Shown one piece after another: positions 1-10,993 of a DNA stretch of 64,000 nt. The DNA lies in the NCBI RefSeq assembly GCF_002763455.1, contig NZ_NIXK01000001.1:186001-250000 (forward strand). Direction: 5' to 3'. Under the pieces are notes generated by a model, which worked only from the letters and a program-made list of their open reading frames with translations, had not been told where the DNA came from and did not search any database. Within the stretch, counting starts at the first letter, position 1; every line of letters starts with the position of its first letter. The position numbers and the translations under genes were made by a program. Origin of the DNA: Lentibacillus sediminis (lineage in GTDB: Bacteria > Bacillota > Bacilli > Bacillales > Amphibacillaceae).

Positions 1-474
1 CTTTTCTTCTCCGGTGTTCGGCCGGCGATTAATGCGGGTCTTTCGGTATCGCGTGTCGGCGGTTCCGCCCAAATTAAAGCGATGAAGAAAGTGGCAGGTA
101 CCTTAAGGCTTGACTTGGCTTCCTTCCGTGAATTGGAAGCATTCTCGCAATTCGGTTCTGATCTGGATAAAGCAACACAGGCAAAACTGAACCGCGGGCA
201 GCGCACGGTGGAGATCCTGAAACAAGGTCTGCACAAGCCAATGGCGGTAGAAAAGCAGGTAATGAGTCTGTATGCACTGACAAGAGGTTTCCTTGATGAT
301 ATTCCAGTAGAAGACGTTTTGCGTTTTGAAGAGGAAATGAATGTATGGATGGACTCCAACCGGACTGAGCTTCTTTCTTCTATCCGTGAAACTGGAAAGC
401 TTCCGGACGAAGAGGAAATGAACGGTGCTGTGGAAGCATTTAAAAAGACATTTTTGCCAAGCAATCAACAATAG
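1..474 (+). CDS. atpA: ATP synthase F1 subunit alpha (3' part)
   Basis: The last 157 codons of the alpha subunit of F1F0 ATP synthase; the 5' part lies outside the window. The reading frame is open from base 1 and carries the alpha/beta signature [10 protein letters not shown], followed by the conserved C-terminal helical region ([20 protein letters not shown]). Alpha forms the hexameric catalytic head with beta and holds the non-catalytic nucleotide sites. atpG, atpD and atpC follow in the usual order, so this is the distal half of the atp operon. The stop TAG is at 472-474. Confidence 0.98.
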   Translation, partial: LFFSGVRPAINAGLSVSRVGGSAQIKAMKKVAGTLRLDLASFRELEAFSQFGSDLDKATQAKLNRGQRTVEILKQGLHKPMAVEKQVMSLYALTRGFLDDIPVEDVLRFEEEMNVWMDSNRTELLSSIRETGKLPDEEEMNGAVEAFKKTFLPSNQQ

Positions 475-478
475 TTGA

Positions 479-1387
<909 letters not shown>

Positions 1388-1401
1388 TGAATAAAAGTGG
1401 A

Positions 1402-1465
1402 AGCGCCCGTTTAGCTGGTCATTCCTACGCAGGAGATAAAGGAAGCGTACTAGTATCTGGGCGCT
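1402..1465 (+). promoter_or_regulatory. atpG-atpD intercistronic hairpin
   Basis: AGCGCCC at 1402-1408 can pair perfectly with GGGCGCT at 1459-1465 across a 50-nt loop in the 124-nt atpG-atpD gap. There is no U-run, so it is not a classical terminator. It may set mRNA stability or translation between the gamma (1 copy) and beta (3 copies) genes; that role is inference. Confidence 0.4.
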
Positions 1466-1499
1466 GGAACTGGACGAAGACAAGCTGAAAGTTCGTTAG

Positions 1500-2924
<1,425 letters not shown>

Positions 2925-2940
2925 CAGACTTGCAAAGAAG

Positions 2941-2987
2941 CATCCGGCCTCGGCTTTTTAGTATAAACTTGCTGATTATGCCGGATG
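2941..2987 (+). promoter_or_regulatory. atpD-atpC intercistronic hairpin
   Basis: CATCCGGC at 2941-2948 is the exact reverse complement of GCCGGATG at 2980-2987, in the gap between atpD and atpC. No U-run follows. This is the second strong stem in the atp intercistronic gaps; it probably modulates relative expression or stability. Confidence 0.4.
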
Positions 2988-3019
2988 AACTTCATGCAGT
3001 CTTTTAGGAGGGGTTGTGA

Positions 3020-3415
<396 letters not shown>

Positions 3416-3420
3416 GGAAA

Positions 3421-3462
3421 AAATCTCTTATGACATTGGTTGTAAGAGGTTTTTTGCTTTTA
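3421..3462 (+). terminator. atp operon terminator
   Basis: Stem of AATCTCTTA and TAAGAGGTT separated by a short loop, followed by TTTTTT, just after the atpC stop codon. Confidence 0.8.
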
Positions 3463-3620
3463 AAGAGGGGTTTTCGTTGGACCCCAGTTTTCCTTTCATC
3501 TAAATTACTTCGGGCAATATTCTCCAATTTCCTGTCGATATTTCCCGGGAAATGAAATTACCTGATGGTTTCTTCGCACGATTCGACGTTATCTATAACT
3601 ATAAAGAAAGAGGTGATCGT

Positions 3621-3854
3621 ATGTTTGGGATTGGACAATTAGCGCTGGTCAGTATTATTTCCCATATTATTTTTATCATATTGGCATGGTATGTGATAAC
3701 AAAAGCGATAAATCTGGAGCCATTGCTGCGGAAAGGCAAAATCACTGAAGCACGCGTGCTCATCGTTTTCCTGACGATTATTATCGGAGCGGGTGTGAGT
3801 AATTTCTTTTTGCAGATCTTACAGTGGTCAAGACAGTTGTTATTTTTATTTTAA
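3621..3854 (+). CDS. ywzB: DUF1146 small membrane protein (YwzB)
   Basis: 77-aa membrane protein with two hydrophobic segments (about residues 5-27 and 47-66) linked by a basic loop (LLRKGK). Sequence and place directly after atpC match YwzB of Bacillus, family DUF1146; function unknown. The ATG at 3621 is preceded by AAGAGGTGATC. A longer upstream in-frame reading exists but has no ribosome binding site. Confidence 0.9.
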   Translation: MFGIGQLALVSIISHIIFIILAWYVITKAINLEPLLRKGKITEARVLIVFLTIIIGAGVSNFFLQILQWSRQLLFLF

Positions 3855-3986
3855 TCCGACACTTAGGAAATCCCTTACATCACGAGGTGTTTCTCGTAAA
3901 CTGGCAATCTGTCGAAATAAGTTTTGTATATTGATTGATTTCCCTGTCCATACTATTGAAAACGATAGTACGGAGAGGGTTTTTTT

Positions 3987-4703
3987 ATGAAAAAAACGGG
4001 AATGATTAGTTTGTTATTGCTTTTGCTGCTGACTACGAAAGCTGCTGCTGTAGTGCCGTATTCTGATGAGATGACTGACCTGGCGGCGATTGTTCAGGCA
4101 CAGGACCTTCGCGTAGAGAATTGGGAGGTCATGATACGGGAAGATCTTGCCAGAGAGGAAGCAAAGCAAGTTATCGCTGATCTGAAAAATAGTCATAAAG
4201 TCACTACCGATAAGAATGAAAATAGGGTAAAATATTCCTTTGTGAGCAGACAAAAAACGGATGGGATTACCGAACAATTTAATGTTGTCATTCCCCGGGA
4301 CGAACAGCATTCAGCCCGGTTCATTGGTGTGCTCAAAGGTACATACTGGAGCGAACAGGTCAAAGCGAGCTATCTAAAAAAAGCTCCAGGGATGAAAGCA
4401 GAATTCTTCTCTGAATCGACACAAAAATTCACTTGGCTTAAAGCAAAAAATAGTGGTATAATAAATAATGATTATTTTTTACAAAACGTGACAGAAATCT
4501 TAGGTGTTCAACATGTTTTGACACAACATGAAAATAATGCTAATTCGGTGCATGAAAAAATTGTATACGGGTATACACCACTATGGAAAGAAAAAATCTC
4601 CCTTAATAATACACCAATGAATCTGCAGATAGCTGTCAAAGAAGACGCAAAAGGGAACCCGGCATACATCATAGGAACACCTATCCTAATACATGAATAT
4701 TAA
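3987..4703 (+). CDS. ywmB: YwmB family secreted protein
   Basis: 238 aa, with an N-terminal signal peptide (MKKTGMISLLLLLLLTTKAAA) and an extracytoplasmic domain of the YwmB (DUF1779) family. Position between ywzB and murA is the same as in Bacillus subtilis. Function unknown. The gene is preceded by GGAGAGG. An AT-rich 130-bp gap with a weak inverted repeat (ACTATTGAAAACGATAGT) precedes it and may include a promoter. Confidence 0.85.
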   Translation: MKKTGMISLLLLLLLTTKAAAVVPYSDEMTDLAAIVQAQDLRVENWEVMIREDLAREEAKQVIADLKNSHKVTTDKNENRVKYSFVSRQKTDGITEQFNVVIPRDEQHSARFIGVLKGTYWSEQVKASYLKKAPGMKAEFFSESTQKFTWLKAKNSGIINNDYFLQNVTEILGVQHVLTQHENNANSVHEKIVYGYTPLWKEKISLNNTPMNLQIAVKEDAKGNPAYIIGTPILIHEY

Positions 4704-4736
4704 TATAATGAAATTGTTTTGAAGGAGAATTAAAAT

Positions 4737-6065
4737 ATGGAGAAAATCATCGTAAGAGGTGGACACCGATTAAATGGCACCGTTAAAGTGGAAGGTGCAA
4801 AAAATGCAGTGCTTCCCGTCATTGCAGCAAGTCTTATCGCAAGTGAAGGAAAAAGTCAGATCAAAGATGTGCCAAACCTGGCTGATGTTTATACGATTAA
4901 TGAAGTACTGCGTAATATGAACGCTGATGTAAGTTTTCAAAATAATACCGTGGCAGTTGATGCCTCAAAAAGGCTTTTCACGGAAGCTCCTTCTGAATAT
5001 GTCCGGAAAATGCGGGCATCTGTCCTCGTCTTGGGGCCGCTCTTGGCGCGCTACGGGCATGCAAAAGTCGCTATGCCGGGCGGATGCGCAATTGGCTCAC
5101 GTCCCATTGACCTTCATCTGAAAGGGTTTGAGGCCATGGGTGCAGACGTCCATGTAGGCAATGGCTATGTTGAAGCCACAGTAAATGGGCGTCTTCAAGG
5201 TGCGAAAATCTATCTGGATATGCCAAGTGTAGGAGCTACGGAAAATATCATGATGGCAGCTGCGCTGGCAGAAGGCAAAACAATTATCGAGAATTGCGCC
5301 AAAGAACCAGAGATTGTTGATTTGGCAAACTTTTTGAACAAAATGGGAGCCAAGATCGTTGGTGCAGGTACAGAAACCATCCGCATCACAGGGGTTGAGA
5401 AACTGCTCGGCACCGAGCATTCAATCATCCCGGACAGAGTAGAAGCTGGCACATTTATGATTGCTGCAGCTATAACAGGCGGAAATGTGCTGATTGAAAA
5501 TGCTGAGGCCGATCATCTTCGCTCCGTTATCTCCAAACTGGAGGAAATGAACGTCCAAGTGCAGGAAGAAGGCGATGGACTGCGGGTAATTGGTCCGGAA
5601 GAATTAAAAGCTACGGATATAAAAACACTGCCACATCCCGGCTTCCCCACAGATATGCAATCCCAAATGATGGCATTGATGCTGAGCGCACAGGGTACAA
5701 GTATTATCACCGAGACGGTGTTTGAGAATCGCTTCATGCATGTGGAGGAATTCCGCCGCATGAATGCAAGCATGAAAATTGAAGGACGCAGTGTCATCAT
5801 CGAAGGCGGCAGCCAGCTGCAGGGAGCAGAAGTGGCAGCAACCGATTTGCGCGCCGCAGCAGCCCTGATTCTGTCAGGACTGAACGCCGAAGGGTATACC
5901 CGCGTAACAGAACTAAAACACCTGGACCGCGGCTATGTTGACCTTGCCGGCAAACTTGCTGCATTGGGTGCAGACATTGAGCGTGTTGACAAAAACGGCG
6001 ATGTCATCAAGCCATTGACAGAAATGAGCTACGAGCCAAGCGAAGTTATAGCAAAATCATCTTAA
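4737..6065 (+). CDS. murA: UDP-N-acetylglucosamine 1-carboxyvinyltransferase
   Basis: 442-aa MurA, the first committed step of peptidoglycan synthesis: it transfers enolpyruvate from PEP to UDP-GlcNAc. Visible hallmarks are the N-terminal KNAVLP motif (K22, N23) and the catalytic-loop cysteine in [12 protein letters not shown] (C117), the fosfomycin target. Length is a little above the usual ~420-435 aa. The start is ATG at 4737 after AAGGAG. Position after ywmB corresponds to the MurAA copy of Bacillus. A strong terminator follows, so the gene ends its transcript. Confidence 0.97.
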   Translation: MEKIIVRGGHRLNGTVKVEGAKNAVLPVIAASLIASEGKSQIKDVPNLADVYTINEVLRNMNADVSFQNNTVAVDASKRLFTEAPSEYVRKMRASVLVLGPLLARYGHAKVAMPGGCAIGSRPIDLHLKGFEAMGADVHVGNGYVEATVNGRLQGAKIYLDMPSVGATENIMMAAALAEGKTIIENCAKEPEIVDLANFLNKMGAKIVGAGTETIRITGVEKLLGTEHSIIPDRVEAGTFMIAAAITGGNVLIENAEADHLRSVISKLEEMNVQVQEEGDGLRVIGPEELKATDIKTLPHPGFPTDMQSQMMALMLSAQGTSIITETVFENRFMHVEEFRRMNASMKIEGRSVIIEGGSQLQGAEVAATDLRAAAALILSGLNAEGYTRVTELKHLDRGYVDLAGKLAALGADIERVDKNGDVIKPLTEMSYEPSEVIAKSS

Positions 6066-6087
6066 ATTTAATCATATGAGTATATGC

Positions 6088-6130
6088 AAAAACAGATGGG
6101 TCGTTCGCGGCTTCATCTGTTTTTTTGTTT
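6088..6130 (+). terminator. murA terminator
   Basis: AACAGATG (6091-6098) and CATCTGTT (6114-6121) form a stem followed by a long T-run. It lies 23 bases after the murA stop. Confidence 0.9.
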
Positions 6131-6361
6131 TGGGGTGGGAGATATAGCAGAAACAGTAAAAAAATAATAATTATCCTAAACATTTAGGCTGGGAGGGCAG
6201 AATTTCTTTATAACCAAAAAGAAAAAATCGTTAAGCTTATTGTTAAATAAATATTAATAGTTATAATATAATTACTAAAAAGCGTTTAATTTACAGTAGC
6301 ATCCAATACCGTATTTATCAACAAGACCTTAAAATTTCATCTAATTTGTAGGGGGTACAAT

Positions 6362-6706
6362 ATGAATAGGGCTATTTCCCTTTTAATGATTTTGATCATG
6401 CTATTGGCCGCTTGTAATGGTTCACAAGGAAGCTATGCCATAATTGTTACATACAATAATATTGAATATAGTGGTTCCGAGGAAAGCATAAATGATTACG
6501 AAATTGACATGAAAATTGGACAGGTTAGAGAAAAAGTAAAGGCGAGCAGTAATCCTAAAAATAACCAATCTAATTTCTTTGAAGAGGGTTCGGTTATTTA
6601 TTCTGTTAAAAATGAGACTGATTTTATAATTGTAGAAAATACCAACGGAGATAAATATTTACTTAAGAAAAACCCACTTCAAAAAAACAGAGGTTTAGAT
6701 AATTGA
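6362..6706 (+). CDS. Small putative lipoprotein
   Basis: 114 aa, with a lipoprotein signal peptide: hydrophobic core then the lipobox LLAAC (cysteine about residue 18). The remainder is a short polar domain (NNIEYSGSEES..., FIIVENTNGDKYLLKKN) with no family I recognise. Preceded by TAGGGGGTACAAT. The gene and its upstream region are clearly more AT-rich than the neighbours, which suggests separate acquisition. It is a single-gene unit between murA and the dpp operon. Confidence 0.75.
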   Translation: MNRAISLLMILIMLLAACNGSQGSYAIIVTYNNIEYSGSEESINDYEIDMKIGQVREKVKASSNPKNNQSNFFEEGSVIYSVKNETDFIIVENTNGDKYLLKKNPLQKNRGLDN

Positions 6707-6775
6707 ACTCACATTTCGCATGCCCAACATGCCTTCAGCCGCTCTATGCGTGGAGTTAGCCCTTGAGAGATTCGA

Positions 6776-6880
6776 ACTTCCACACCCGGAATCAAGCGAC
6801 AACTTCTGACCCCAGATCAAAAACTTCCGGGCGAGAATGAATATCGCTCAAATCACGCACTCCCAACCCAAAATCAAGGA
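6776..6880 (-). repeat. Degenerate 20-bp periodic repeat
   Basis: ACTTCTGACCCC at 6802 and ACTTCCGGGCGA at 6822 are exactly 20 bp apart, and the surrounding blocks keep a loose 20-bp phase. The best block is the reverse complement of the repeat unit at 16.9-17.3 kb (TCTCGCCCGGAAGT). It fills most of the 300-bp gap between the lipoprotein gene and dppA. No gene is evident here. Confidence 0.5.
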
Positions 6881-7032
6881 AACAACATCCACTCAATCAT
6901 TCCACCCCCGCCACAACAGCTTCCAACGAAAAATATCAACTAATTATACCAAAATGACAAAAATTATCTTTTTATTTAAAACTATCTATGGTAGAATAAG
7001 AGAAACCTGATTTCAATGGAGGGATGACCAAA

Positions 7033-7857
7033 TTGAAATTATATATCACGGCGGACATGGAAGGGATTACGGGGCTTGCGGATGAAACGTTTGTAGACTC
7101 GAGCAGGCATAACTATGAACGCGGCCGTCGAATCATGACACAGGAAGTGAATGTCATCCTAAAGGCAGCCTATGCTCATGGGGCTAAATCAATTCTAGTC
7201 AATGACAGTCATTCAAAAATGAATAATCTTCTCATAGAGGAACTGCATCCGGAAGCCCAGCTGATTACTGGAGATGTGAAGCCATACTCAATGGTGCAGG
7301 GACTGGATAATACATATGATGGGGCATTTTTCGTTGGTTATCATGCAAGAGCCGGGACGTTTGGAGTGATGTCCCATGCGATGGTGCATGCAATAAGAAA
7401 TTTTTCCATGGGCGGCGAGCGAATGGGCGAGATGGGGATGAACGCCTATTTGGCCGGCTACTACGGGGTGCCGGTACTGTTGGTGGCTGGCGACGATCAA
7501 GCGGTGAAAGAAGCGCAGGAGCTGATCCCGGAAGTGACGACAGCTGCGGTGAAAGAAACGATTTCCCGCTCGGCAGTGAAAAGCCTGACACCGGCAAAAG
7601 CAGGGGAGCTGCTGGCAGAACGAACAGCCGCGGCTTTGGCAAACAAAGACAAGGTAAAGCCACTACGTCCCCCAGAGAACCCGGAGCTGAAAATTGAGTT
7701 TACCAATTACGGCCAGGCAGAGTGGGCACATTTGATGCCAGGTACCAGTCTTGACCCCGAAGAGCCTGTCGTTACCTATCAGGCAAAAGACGTGCGGGAA
7801 GCTTATCAGGCCATGCTGGTCATGACCGAACTGGCGATGCGGACCGCCTTTTCCTAA
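7033..7857 (+). CDS. dppA: D-aminopeptidase DppA
   Basis: Zinc-dependent D-aminopeptidase, probably a self-compartmentalised decamer, that hydrolyses D-Ala-D-Ala and related D-peptides. An ATG at 7024 is in frame but abuts the ribosome binding site GGAGGG. The TTG at 7033 is correctly spaced and gives MKLYITADMEG. With that start the protein is 274 aa and the metal and catalytic residues fall at the numbers known from Bacillus DppA: D8, E10, H60, H104, H115, E133. First gene of the dpp-ykf operon; a TAGAAT -10-like box lies at 6992. Confidence 0.95.
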   Translation: MKLYITADMEGITGLADETFVDSSRHNYERGRRIMTQEVNVILKAAYAHGAKSILVNDSHSKMNNLLIEELHPEAQLITGDVKPYSMVQGLDNTYDGAFFVGYHARAGTFGVMSHAMVHAIRNFSMGGERMGEMGMNAYLAGYYGVPVLLVAGDDQAVKEAQELIPEVTTAAVKETISRSAVKSLTPAKAGELLAERTAAALANKDKVKPLRPPENPELKIEFTNYGQAEWAHLMPGTSLDPEEPVVTYQAKDVREAYQAMLVMTELAMRTAFS

Positions 7858-7911
7858 TGAAGCAGCGGTACAACTTAATTTTTCGGAATATAGCGTAAAA
7901 GAGAGCGATCT

Positions 7912-7958
7912 GACTGAGAAACTCGGTCGACCATCAATTTAAAATGTAAGTGCTTACA
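7912..7958 (+). promoter_or_regulatory. dppA-dppB gap: hairpin and palindrome
   Basis: The 212-bp gap holds two inverted repeats. GACTGAG-AAA-CTCGGTC at 7912-7928 is a tight hairpin. TGTAAG-TG-CTTACA at 7945-7958 is a palindrome, partly repeated just downstream (ACTTACAC). No U-run follows the hairpin. The first may uncouple dppA from the transporter genes and the second resembles an operator; both roles are inference. Confidence 0.35.
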
Positions 7959-8069
7959 CTATACTTACACAGCCTAGAAAGTTCCTGGTAAGTTCTTATC
8001 TTCGAGAATCGGACATAAAAACATATAAAGGGAAGGACACATGCGTCTTCTCATTTGGGGGTGTGATAC

Positions 8070-9002
8070 ATGCTTCGTTACATACTAAAACGCTTACTTA
8101 TTATGCTGGTTACTTTATGGATCATTGTTACCCTTACGTTCGTGCTAATGGTCAGCATCCCGGGTTCTCCTTTTAACAGCGAAAGGGCGACAAATGAGGC
8201 AGTACAGGCGAACCTGGAAGCACATTACAACCTGGATGAGCCGTATCACATCCAGTACATGCTTTACTTGAAATCGATTGTCACGTTTGATTTCGGGCCA
8301 TCGATCAAGCAGCCGAACCAGACGGTCAATGATCTCTTGGGAAGAGGGTTTCCCGTCTCATTTGAACTCGGTATGGTTTCCATTATTTTCGCTGTGATAT
8401 CTGGAATCGTGCTGGGTATTCTCGCGGCACTCAAGCATAACGGCATGATTGACTATCTGGCGATGACGTTTGCCGTATTAGGCATCTCGATTCCCAACTT
8501 TGTGCTGGCGACGATGCTGATTCAGCAGCTTGCGGTAAATGTGGAAATTTTCCCTGTAGCTACATGGGATAGCCCGGCCCATATGATCTTGCCGGTGATT
8601 GCGCTTGGGACGACGCCGATGGCGATTATTGCCAGGCTGACACGTTCCACGATGCTGGAGGTTCTGACACAGGATTATATTAAAATGGCTCGTGCCAAAG
8701 GACTTTCTCCGTGGAAAATTATTGTCAAGCATGCACTTAGAAACGCGCTGATGCCCGTGGTCACGATTATGGGGACATTACTCGCCGGTATTCTGACAGG
8801 CACCTTTGTCATTGAAGAAATTTTTGCGATTCCTGGGATGGGACAATACTTCGTGGAAAGCATCAACCAGCGGGATTACCCGGTGATCATGGGCACAACG
8901 GTATTTTACAGCGCCTTTCTGATTGTGATGCTGTTTTTGGTGGATATTGCCTACGGGATTCTGGATCCCCGCATTAAAATGAATTCTAAGGGAGGGGATT
9001 AG
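8070..9002 (+). CDS. dppB: Oligopeptide ABC transporter permease DppB
   Basis: 310-aa inner-membrane permease of the DppB/OppB family, part of a peptide importer. It starts MLRYILKRLLIMLVT, typical of OppB-like permeases, and has about six membrane segments. The ABC-coupling EAA loop is around ARAKGLSPWKIIVKHALRNALMP. GGGGGTGTGAT precedes ATG 8070. Its stop TAG is followed immediately by the dppC start, so the two are translationally coupled. Confidence 0.96.
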   Translation: MLRYILKRLLIMLVTLWIIVTLTFVLMVSIPGSPFNSERATNEAVQANLEAHYNLDEPYHIQYMLYLKSIVTFDFGPSIKQPNQTVNDLLGRGFPVSFELGMVSIIFAVISGIVLGILAALKHNGMIDYLAMTFAVLGISIPNFVLATMLIQQLAVNVEIFPVATWDSPAHMILPVIALGTTPMAIIARLTRSTMLEVLTQDYIKMARAKGLSPWKIIVKHALRNALMPVVTIMGTLLAGILTGTFVIEEIFAIPGMGQYFVESINQRDYPVIMGTTVFYSAFLIVMLFLVDIAYGILDPRIKMNSKGGD

Positions 9003-9959
9003 ATGGCTTCTGTGGACACCAATCAGCCGGACCGCTCGCCTGTAGAGGTTACCGATGACTTGTTCCGCTGGAAGGAGCGGGACAAAGAGGCTGCAGAAAC
9101 CGTATCCAGACCATCCCTCTCCTACTGGAAGGATGCCTGGCAGCGGCTGAGGAAAAACAAGCTGGCAATGGGCGGTCTTATATTCCTTATCTTTCTGACA
9201 CTTATGGCGATATTCGGGCCGATTATTTCGCCGCATGATGTAAACGAACAGGATTTGCCCAACCAATATCAGCCGCCATCTGCCGAGCATTGGTTTGGCA
9301 CCGATAGTGCCGGCCGGGACGTGTTTACAAGGACCTGGTATGGAGCAAGAATTTCCCTGTTTGTCGGGTTGATGGCCGCATTGATTGATGTCGGAATCGG
9401 GATAATTTATGGCGGTATTTCCGGATATAAAGGCGGCCGGACTGACAGCTCGATGATGCGGATTGTGGAGATTTTGTACGGCTTGCCATATTTATTGATT
9501 GTTATTTTACTGTTGGTTGTGCTCGGACCGAGTCTGGCAACGATTATCATCGCCTTATCGGTCACCGGCTGGGTTGGGATGGCGCGAATTGTGCGGGGAC
9601 AGGTGCTGCAGATCAAGAACTATGAATTTGTCCTCGCTTCTCAGTCATTTGGCGCCAAGACCTTCAGGATCATACGGAAAAATCTGCTGCCCAACACGAT
9701 GGGACCGATTATTGTGTCACTGACCCTGACCGTGCCAAGTGCGATTTTTGCTGAGGCGTTCCTGAGTTTTATCGGGCTGGGAATCCAGGCGCCGCATGCC
9801 AGCTGGGGTGTGATGACAAATGATGCACTCGGGGCGATTCTTTCAGGAGATTGGTGGGTATTGTTTGCGCCAGCGTTTTTCATCTCGGTAACGATGTTTG
9901 CATTTAACGTATTAGGGGACGGTCTGCAGGATGCCCTTGACCCGAAATTAAGGAAGTAG
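9003..9959 (+). CDS. dppC: Oligopeptide ABC transporter permease DppC
   Basis: 318-aa second permease subunit. A hydrophilic N-terminal ~50 residues precede the first membrane helix (KLAMGGLIFLIFLTLMAIFG). The motif HWFGTDSAGRDVFTRTWYGARISL and the C-terminal FNVLGDGLQDALDPKLRK are standard for DppC/OppC. It starts directly after dppB. It forms the heteromeric pore with DppB, energised by DppD and YkfD. Confidence 0.96.
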   Translation: MASVDTNQPDRSPVEVTDDLFRWKERDKEAAETVSRPSLSYWKDAWQRLRKNKLAMGGLIFLIFLTLMAIFGPIISPHDVNEQDLPNQYQPPSAEHWFGTDSAGRDVFTRTWYGARISLFVGLMAALIDVGIGIIYGGISGYKGGRTDSSMMRIVEILYGLPYLLIVILLLVVLGPSLATIIIALSVTGWVGMARIVRGQVLQIKNYEFVLASQSFGAKTFRIIRKNLLPNTMGPIIVSLTLTVPSAIFAEAFLSFIGLGIQAPHASWGVMTNDALGAILSGDWWVLFAPAFFISVTMFAFNVLGDGLQDALDPKLRK

Positions 9960-9967
9960 GTGGCAGT

Positions 9968-10978
9968 ATGGAAAAAATTCTGGAAGTGGAAAACCTGCAT
10001 GTAACCTTTACCACTTACGGGGGCACTGTGAAGGCGGTTCGCGGGGTAGATTTCCACCTGCATAGGGGAGAGACACTTGCGATTGTCGGCGAATCGGGCT
10101 GCGGCAAAAGTGTCACATCCAATGCGATTATGCGGCTGATCCCTGACCCGCCCGGCAAGATTTCGGCGGGGACGATCACCTTTCAGGGCAAGGATTTGAC
10201 CAAAGCTCCGGAAAAAGAAATGCGGCGGATCCGTGGGGTGGATATTTCGATGATCTTCCAAGATCCGATGACTGCGCTTAACCCGACATTGACGATTGGC
10301 ACTCAGCTGATGGAAGGCCTGCGGGAACACCGTAATATCAGCGGGGATGAGGCTAAAAAGCGTGCGCTTGAGATGCTTGACCTTGTGGGCATTCCCAACC
10401 CCGAGGAGCGGTTAAAGCAATATCCGCACCAGCTGAGCGGTGGCATGCGGCAGCGGATTGTCATTGCTATTGCACTAATCTGTGATCCGGACCTGCTGAT
10501 TGCCGACGAACCGACAACAGCTCTTGATGTGACGATACAGGCGCAGATTCTCGAGTTATTTGAAAAAATCCAGGAAACCACTGGTGTCGCGATCATTCTC
10601 ATTACCCATGACCTTGGGGTGGTGGCCAAGATCGCTGACAGAATTGCGGTGATGTATGCAGGAAAAATCATAGAAGAAGGCACCAAGCGGGAGATTTTTT
10701 ACGAGGCCGAACATCCCTATACACAGGGGCTTTTGAAGTCGGTGCCGCGTTTGGATATGCAGGGGGAGGCACTTACCCCGATTGATGGAACACCACCGGA
10801 TTTATTCTCACCTCCGATAGGATGTCCGTTTACAGCCAGATGTCCTTTTGCCATGGAGGTGTGTGATAAAGTTTATCCTGAACATTCGAGCCTGACGGAA
10901 ACCCATTCGGTCGATTGCTGGATGCAGGATGAACGGGCTAAACAATTGCTGGCTGCATCTGCCGGCACCAAAAATTAA
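9968..10978 (+). CDS. dppD: Oligopeptide ABC transporter ATP-binding protein DppD
   Basis: 336-aa ATPase. It has Walker [12 protein letters not shown] signature LSGGMRQR, Walker B LLIADEPTTALD and H-loop LITHDLGVV. The C-terminal oligopeptide-transporter extension carries the cysteine-rich CPFTARCPFAMEVC segment, which in relatives binds an Fe-S cluster. Eight bases separate it from dppC. Confidence 0.96.
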   Translation: MEKILEVENLHVTFTTYGGTVKAVRGVDFHLHRGETLAIVGESGCGKSVTSNAIMRLIPDPPGKISAGTITFQGKDLTKAPEKEMRRIRGVDISMIFQDPMTALNPTLTIGTQLMEGLREHRNISGDEAKKRALEMLDLVGIPNPEERLKQYPHQLSGGMRQRIVIAIALICDPDLLIADEPTTALDVTIQAQILELFEKIQETTGVAIILITHDLGVVAKIADRIAVMYAGKIIEEGTKREIFYEAEHPYTQGLLKSVPRLDMQGEALTPIDGTPPDLFSPPIGCPFTARCPFAMEVCDKVYPEHSSLTETHSVDCWMQDERAKQLLAASAGTKN

Positions 10979-10993
10979 GGGGGGTTTTAAAGG

